From Scortum barcoo (Eukaryota > Chordata > Actinopteri > Centrarchiformes > Terapontidae), in the NCBI GenBank assembly GCA_023238725.1, contig CM041538.1:2386182-2450181 (forward strand): 64,000 nt of DNA. Direction: 5' to 3'. The translations under genes were made by a program, and so were the position numbers. Position 1 is the first letter of the stretch; the number at the start of each line of letters is the position of its first letter. The notes under the pieces were generated by a model. The model was not told the DNA's origin, did not search any database, and saw only the letters and a program-made list of their open reading frames with translations. Positions 58,690 to 64,000 of this stretch are shown here, piece after piece.

Positions 58690-60750
58690 TGTGATTCTGA
58701 TTATCTCCACAGTAATAGTCTTTTTGAAGTTTTTCAGTCAGGATTTAGAGCTAACCATAGCACAGAAACAGCACTTGTGAAAGTCACCAATGACCTGTTG
58801 ACAGCATCAGATAGAAGGGCTTCTGTCTGTACTTGTCCTGTTAGACCTCAGTGCTGCCTTTGATACAGTTGAACCATCACATTCTGTTGCTGAGAATGGA
58901 AAAACTGCTTGGCATTAAAGGGTCTGCATTAAACTGGTTCAGATCATACTTATCAGATTGGTCTCAGTTTGTCCATATTAATAATGAATCCTCTGTGCAT
59001 ACTAAAGTCTGTCATGGAGTTCCACAAGGTTCAGTGCTAGGTCCAATTCTGTTTATTTTGTATATGCTGCCCCTTGGCAATATCATCAGGAGGCACTCCA
59101 TAGATTTCCATTGTTATGCTGATGACACCCAATTATATTTATCAATGGAGCCAGACAAAACTGATCAGCTCCTGAAACTCCAGGCCTGCCTTAAAGATAT
59201 AAAGGCTTGGATGACCAGAAATTTCCTGTTGTTGAACTCAGATAAAACTGAAGTGATCCTATTAGGTCCGAAACACCTGAGGAACACACGTTTTCTCCTA
59301 AGATAGCCTTGCTGGATGGCATTAACTGGGCCTCCAGCAACCACTGTAAGGAACCTCTGGCGTTTTATTTGATCAGGATATGTCCTTCTGACACCCATAT
59401 TAAGCATATTTCAAGGTCTGCCTTTTACCACCTGCGCAACATCGCAAAAATTCGGCACTTTTTGTCCCAAAGCGATGCTGAAAATTTAGTCCATGCATTT
59501 GTCTCTTCCAGTCTGGATTACTGTAATTCACTTTTATCAGGCTGCCCGAACAAGTCGTTAAAGACTCTACAGCTGGTCCAGAATGCCGCTGCTCGGGTGC
59601 TGACTAAAACCAGGAAAAGAGACCATATTACTCCAGTACTGGCTTCTCTGCATTGGCTCCCTGTAAAATTTAGAGTGGATTTTAAAATCCTACTCCTCAC
59701 ATATAAGGCTCTACATGGTCTGGCACCATCATATCTTAATGAATTGATAACTCCTTATCATCCGACTAGAGTGCTGCGCTCCCAAAACGCAGGCTTACTT
59801 GTAGTTCCCAGGGTTTCCAGAAGTAGTCTAGGGGGCAGAGCCTTCAGCTATCAGGCCCCTGTTCTCTGGAACCAGCTCCCAGTCTGGGTCCGAGAGGCAG
59901 ACACAGTGTCAGTGTTTAAGAATAGACTTAAAACCTTCCTTTTTGATAAAGCTTATAGTTAGGGTGGGCACAGGCTCGCCCTTAGTTATGCTGCTATAGG
60001 CTTAGACTGCCGGGGGGCTCCCATGATGCATCATCGGGCACCTCTCCCTCTTCCTCTGTCTCTGCTTCCTCTTTCTCTGCTTCCTCTTCCTATGCTTCCT
60101 ATACTCTCATTATGGTAGTAGTGCAAACTGGAGTCACCTTATAAACTGGTAAAAGTGGCTAAAGTGGTTAAATTGGTTAAAGTGGTTAATGTGAATGTGA
60201 ATACTCTTATGTCCTGTAAAGTGCATGTTACTGCCGGAGCCCTGGTCCTCTTTGTTCTCTCCAGTCTTGCAGGTTCCTCACTGATTCTGGTTGTGGTCCA
60301 TCTGTCTGAGGTTCACCGGCCTGGTGGGGACATGATCTGTGTCTGTGTTGTGGAGAGAAGGTCCGAGTGGCCAGAGCTCCATATGAGGACATCTAGGGAT
60401 GCACCTGGACTCACGGACTCATTTCCATTACCTTGTGATACCTCATACGTGGACTAAACCCATGAACTCAGCATGTATAATTCCCTATATGATTGATGAT
60501 GATGTTCTCTGTACATGTGGCATCTATTGCACGTCTGTCCGTCCCAGGGAGAGGGATCCCTCATCTGTGGCTCTTCCTCAGGTTTCTTCTTCTTTCCCAT
60601 AAAGGGTTTTTTGAAGTTTTTCCTGACTCGGTTCGAGGGTCTAAGGACAGAGGGTGTCACAACTGTACTGACAGATTGTAAAGCCCTCCGAGGCAAACAA
60701 TGTTTGTGATTTTGGGCTCTAAATAAATAAATTTGATTTTTGAATTTGAT
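58690..60750 (+). mobile_element. CR1/Rex1-like LINE, 5'-truncated, reverse transcriptase to 3' end
   Basis: Reverse transcriptase is readable from SLFEVFQSGFRANHSTETAL (about 58720) through motif A LVLLDLSAAFDTV near 58845. Motif B CHGVPQGSVLGPILF lies near 59015 and the intact catalytic box CYADDTQLYL near 59115. NFLLLNSDKTEVILLGPKH follows near 59250. The C-terminal half (59309-59962) keeps SRSAFYHLRNIAKIRHFLSQ, LQLVQNAAARVLT, FKILLLTYKALHGLAPSYLN and the final KTFLFDKAYS with a stop at 59962. Frameshifts lie near 58870 and 59300-59370. A 3' untranslated region of about 790 bases ends in an AAATAAATTTG-type tail at 60750. The copy at 7248-8336 is the same family. The 5' half (endonuclease) is missing. 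Confidence 0.9.
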
Positions 60751-61107
60751 GTGCCATAAGGGTGAAGAACGAGCTTAAATGTGCTTAAATATGACAAATG
60801 TACAGGAATAGATATGTTTAAATAGTTTTTAAGGAATTTGATGTTGCCATGGGTTGAAATTTCTTTTCTAATGCTGCCAGAATACATTGACTGCAGATGA
60901 CAGTTAACATTGTGAAAAGAATGGCTCACTCTGTGCTTCTGTCGAGAAAGTGAAGAGAGAACTGGGCAAAGACCTAAATGAGGCATATCGTCCAGATTCC
61001 TTTAAAATCAGTAATTGTATTTTTATCCATGCTAGTTGCATGGCTGAAAGGTGACAAACTCCATCTGTCAGCTAGTCCAGATGGTGAAATACTTGAAACA
61101 TTGCATA
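60751..61107. other. Short spacer between two LINEs
   Basis: About 350 bases of AT-rich DNA separating the LINE ending at 60750 from the one starting near 61108. Nothing recognised. Confidence 0.5.
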
Positions 61108-63735
61108 TCCAGAGGCTGCATTTATTGTGGCGGGTGACTTTAACCACTCCAACCTCAAGACAGTACTTCCGAAATTCCACCAGCATGTCTCCTGCCAAAC
61201 CAGAGGGGACAAAACTTTGGACCATGTTTATACAAACATTGTTGGAGCCTACACAGCAACCCCCCTCCCCCATCTGGGACAGTCTGATCACCTTTCTTTG
61301 TTTCTCATGCCCAAGTACTCACCACTCATCAACCGTGTGAAACCATCAATGAGGACCATCAAAGTGTGGCCAGCGGGGTGGATTCTCTACTCCAGGACAG
61401 GTTTAGAAACACAGACTGGAGTCAGTTTGCCTCTCAGGCTACCCTTGGCTCTCACACAAACATTGACTCCTACTCACACTCTGTACTGGAATACATCACC
61501 ACCACAATTGACAGTGTCACCACGGAAAGACAGATCACACACATACCCTAATCAGAAGCCATGGATGAATAAGGAAGTGCAGGCTTCTGCTGAAGGCGCG
61601 TACAGTGCCTTTAGATCGGGTGACGCACAGGCCTACAGATGTACATCCAGGGCAGACCTGAAGAGGGGCATCAAAAAGGCCAAGCAAGCCTACAAGCTGA
61701 AGGTGGAGGAATACTTTGTCTACTCTGACCCCTGACGCATGTGGCAGGGCATCCAGGCCATCACCGACTACAAGCCCACCCAGCAACTCCACACAGACAG
61801 TCATGAATGTGTCCTTCCTCAACGAGCTGAATGACTTCTACGCCCGTTTTGACAAGGACAACAAGGACATGACTATCAAACCCAAACCCTCTGATTATCA
61901 CCAGACCCTCACACTCTCCCCCACAGACGTTCAAAATGCACTGAGCCAAATCAACGCACGCAAGGCTGCTGGCCCTGATGGCATTCCGGGACGTGTGCTC
62001 AGAGCTTGTGCTGAGCAGCTTGCAGGGGTCTTTACGGACATCTTCAACCTGTCACTTGCCCAGACAGCAGTACCAGCGTGCTTCAAGACCACCTCCATTG
62101 TGCCAGTGCCGAAACACTCCTCTCCGACGTGCCTGAATGACTACCGCCCCGTAGCACTCACACCCATTGTGATGAAGTGCTTTGAGCGGCTGGTCTCTGG
62201 CACACCTCAAGACATGCCTGCCCCCCACACTGGACCCACACCAATTTGCCTACCGAAGCAATAGGAGCACAGAGGATGCTGTATCTACAGCGCTGCACTG
62301 TGTACTCTCACACCTGGAGAACAAGAACACTTACGCAAGAATGCTGTTTGTTGATTTCAGCTTGGCATTCAACACAGTTATTCCCTCCAAGCTAATCACT
62401 AAAACTTGGGGATCTTGGAATCAGTACCCCCTCCGCTACTGGATTATGGACTTTCTGACCAACAGACCTCAGCATGTCAAGTCAGGCCACAACTGCTCCT
62501 CCACCATCACACTCAACACTGGCACACCACAGGGGCTGTGTGCTGAGCCCGCTTCCTCTACTACCCTCTTCACCCATGACTGCAGGCCTATGTATGGATC
62601 CAACTCCATCACAAAGATTTGCAGATGACATCACGGTGATTGGACTCATCAGTGATAATGATGAGTCACACTACAGGGCAGAGGTCGAGCACTTAGCTAG
62701 CATGAATGTGCTGACAATAACCTGCTCCTTAACACCAACAAAACTAAGGAGCTCATTGTGGACTTCAGGAAGGTGAAAAGGGAGACACATGATCCCATCC
62801 ACATCAACGGCATGGCTGTTGAACGTGTCTCCAGTTTCAAGTTCCTGGGGATCCACATCTCAGAGAACCTTTCATGGACTGCAAACACCTCCAGCCTGAT
62901 TAAGAAGGCCCATCAGCGCCTGTTCTTCTTGAGGACACTGAAGAAGAACCACCTGTCCACTGCCATCCTAGGCAACTTTTACCGGTGTGCGATAGAGAGT
63001 ATCCTAACCAACTGCATCACAGTCTGGTATGGGAACTGCTCTGTCATCACGGACCGCAAGGCACTGCAGAGGGTGGTGAAAACCGCCCAACGCATCACAA
63101 AGACTCCACTTCCTGCCATAGAGGGACGTCCAGAAGAAGCGATGTCTACGAATGGGCACGTAGCATTCTTAAGGACTCCTCTCATCCTGGACATACTCTT
63201 TTTCAGCTACTGCCCTCCAGGAAGCGTTACAGGAGCCTCCAGACTAAAACCAGCAGGTTTAGGAACAGCTTTTTCCCTACAGCTGTTTCTCTATTGAACT
63301 CTGTCCCCCTCTGATCCCCCACACCCTCCCACACCCCAAACTCCTCCACACCCCTACATTGCCCACTGTCATTGCGCCCCTGTTGTCCCACCACATAATT
63401 GTGTATACATACCTGTATATAGTGTTCACATCCATCTCTGTTCTTGTACATACTTGTTCATATTCATATCCATCCTTTCACTGTATCTGTATATTAATAT
63501 AGCCCTTCTGTATATTAGTATAGCACACCTGTATATATATATATTGTTCATATCATATCTATATAGTTTCTGTATACTAGATACCTTACTTACCTGTACA
63601 TACTGTTCATACTCTACATACTATTTATAATGCACTTGCTGCTTCTTTGCACTTCTGATTAGATGCTAAACTGCATTTCGTTACTCTGTATTTATACATG
63701 TGTAATGACAATAAAGTTGAATCTAATCTAATCTA
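61108..63735 (+). mobile_element. L2-type LINE, nearly complete 3' two-thirds, (AATCTA)n tail
   Basis: It begins inside the endonuclease (PEAAFIVAGDFNHSNLKTV near 61115-61160), with LDHVYTNI and QSDHLSLFL following. Then come the linker (KPWMNKEVQ, LKRGIKKAKQAYK), an NELNDFYARF block near 61825, and the fingers (NARKAAGPDGIPGRVLRAC near 61960 and YRPVALTPIVMKCFERL near 62150). HQFAYRSNRSTEDAV lies near 62245, motif A MLFVDFSLAFNTV near 62345, motif B NTGTPQG with a frame break near 62530, and the catalytic FADDITVIGLIS near 62630. The thumb (SSFKFLGIHISENLSW near 62830) and C-terminal FRNSFFPTAVSLLNSVPL (to about 63312) complete it. The 3' region ends with AATAAAGTTGAATCTAATCT and hexamer repeats to 63735. 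Catalytic residues are kept, but small indels break the frame repeatedly. Confidence 0.92.
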
Positions 63736-63764
63736 AAACATTTGTCTCCAAAGATTGTATCCTA

Positions 63765-63960
63765 CTGGGTTTGGTGATCCCCTGACTTTTCCTCTAGTGA
63801 CAAATTTGTAGTTCAGAGAAAAAACTAAATATATCTTGACAACTATTTGACAGATTGTCATGAGGTACTGGTGAACCGATGATATATGCTCATGTATCAC
63901 CAGCTGGTTGACTAATATCAAAGCTATTGGATGGATTTTTTTGTTGTTGTTTGTTTGTTT
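63765..63960 (-). repeat. Dispersed fish repeat, second copy (partial)
   Basis: The plus strand reads GGTGATCCCCTGACTTTTCC then TCTAG at 63773-63797, the same phrase as at 12612-12634, and later CAAAGCTATTGGATGGATTT (63919-63938). It is the same family and orientation as 12525-13215 and runs towards the end of the window. Confidence 0.55.
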
Positions 63961-64000
63961 GTTTGTTTTAACTTGGCTCCATTTCTAGTAAAAGTTTTCA

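Noticed and set aside
1..64000. CRISPR array or bacterial operon content
   Set aside because: No direct repeats with unique spacers, no ribosome-binding-site-spaced genes; all coding remnants are eukaryotic mobile elements.

Overview
The window looks like AT-rich intergenic or intronic DNA from a teleost fish, most likely a percomorph. The evidence is the mix of fish-type mobile elements: a sushi-class Ty3/Gypsy LTR element, L2/CR1-type LINEs with short hexamer tails, tRNA-derived SINEs, a hAT transposase relic, and dispersed 'GCTAAC' / 'CTGACTTTTCCTCTAG' repeats. Long microsatellites fit as well. I found no host exon that I can name. Almost every open reading frame longer than about 100 codons that resembles a protein belongs to a mobile element.

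Layout. 1-7 kb: plain AT-rich DNA with a solo LTR (2384-2723), a decayed gypsy pol fragment (about 3900-4558) abutted by a tRNA-derived SINE (about 4559-4812), and an (AT)33 run. 7.2-9.0 kb: an L2 relic split by a younger, reverse-oriented LINE. 9-19 kb: mostly unannotated, with old dispersed repeats (12.5-13.9 kb and 18 kb) and a full SINE with target-site duplications (15449-15781). 19.9-22.4 kb: the best candidate for host regulatory or transcribed DNA. It has a perfect RFX-type palindrome, a CpG cluster, plausible splice sites and a poly(A) signal with a GU-rich downstream element. 23.0 kb: a short fragment resembling the GIY-YIG endonuclease tail of Penelope-like elements. 28.86-34.38 kb: a complete, very young gypsy provirus-like element on the minus strand with GATTG target duplications. 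35-36.6, 39.8-40.9, 48.6-48.9, 49.8-50.5, 56.4-56.6, 58.7-60.75 and 61.1-63.7 kb: LINE copies of several lineages and ages. 42.97-43.14 kb: a second SINE family with a 7-bp target duplication. 46.25-46.74 kb: an internally deleted hAT/ZBED-type transposase relic. 53.3-53.6 kb: a MITE-like repeat.

How the parts relate. The young gypsy element carries gag, protease, reverse transcriptase, RNase H, integrase and a chromodomain in the usual order. Its reading frame is broken more than ten times by small indels, while its two LTRs differ by three indels and no substitutions. That pattern fits either indel errors in the assembly or a defective copy mobilised in trans. The L2-type LINEs and the SINE at 15.4 kb share a similar 3' tail, which fits SINE mobilisation by L2 machinery. 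I found no previously undescribed system. The items most worth testing are the candidate transcript at 20.2-21.8 kb, the frameshift-only decay of the gypsy element, and the deleted hAT relic.
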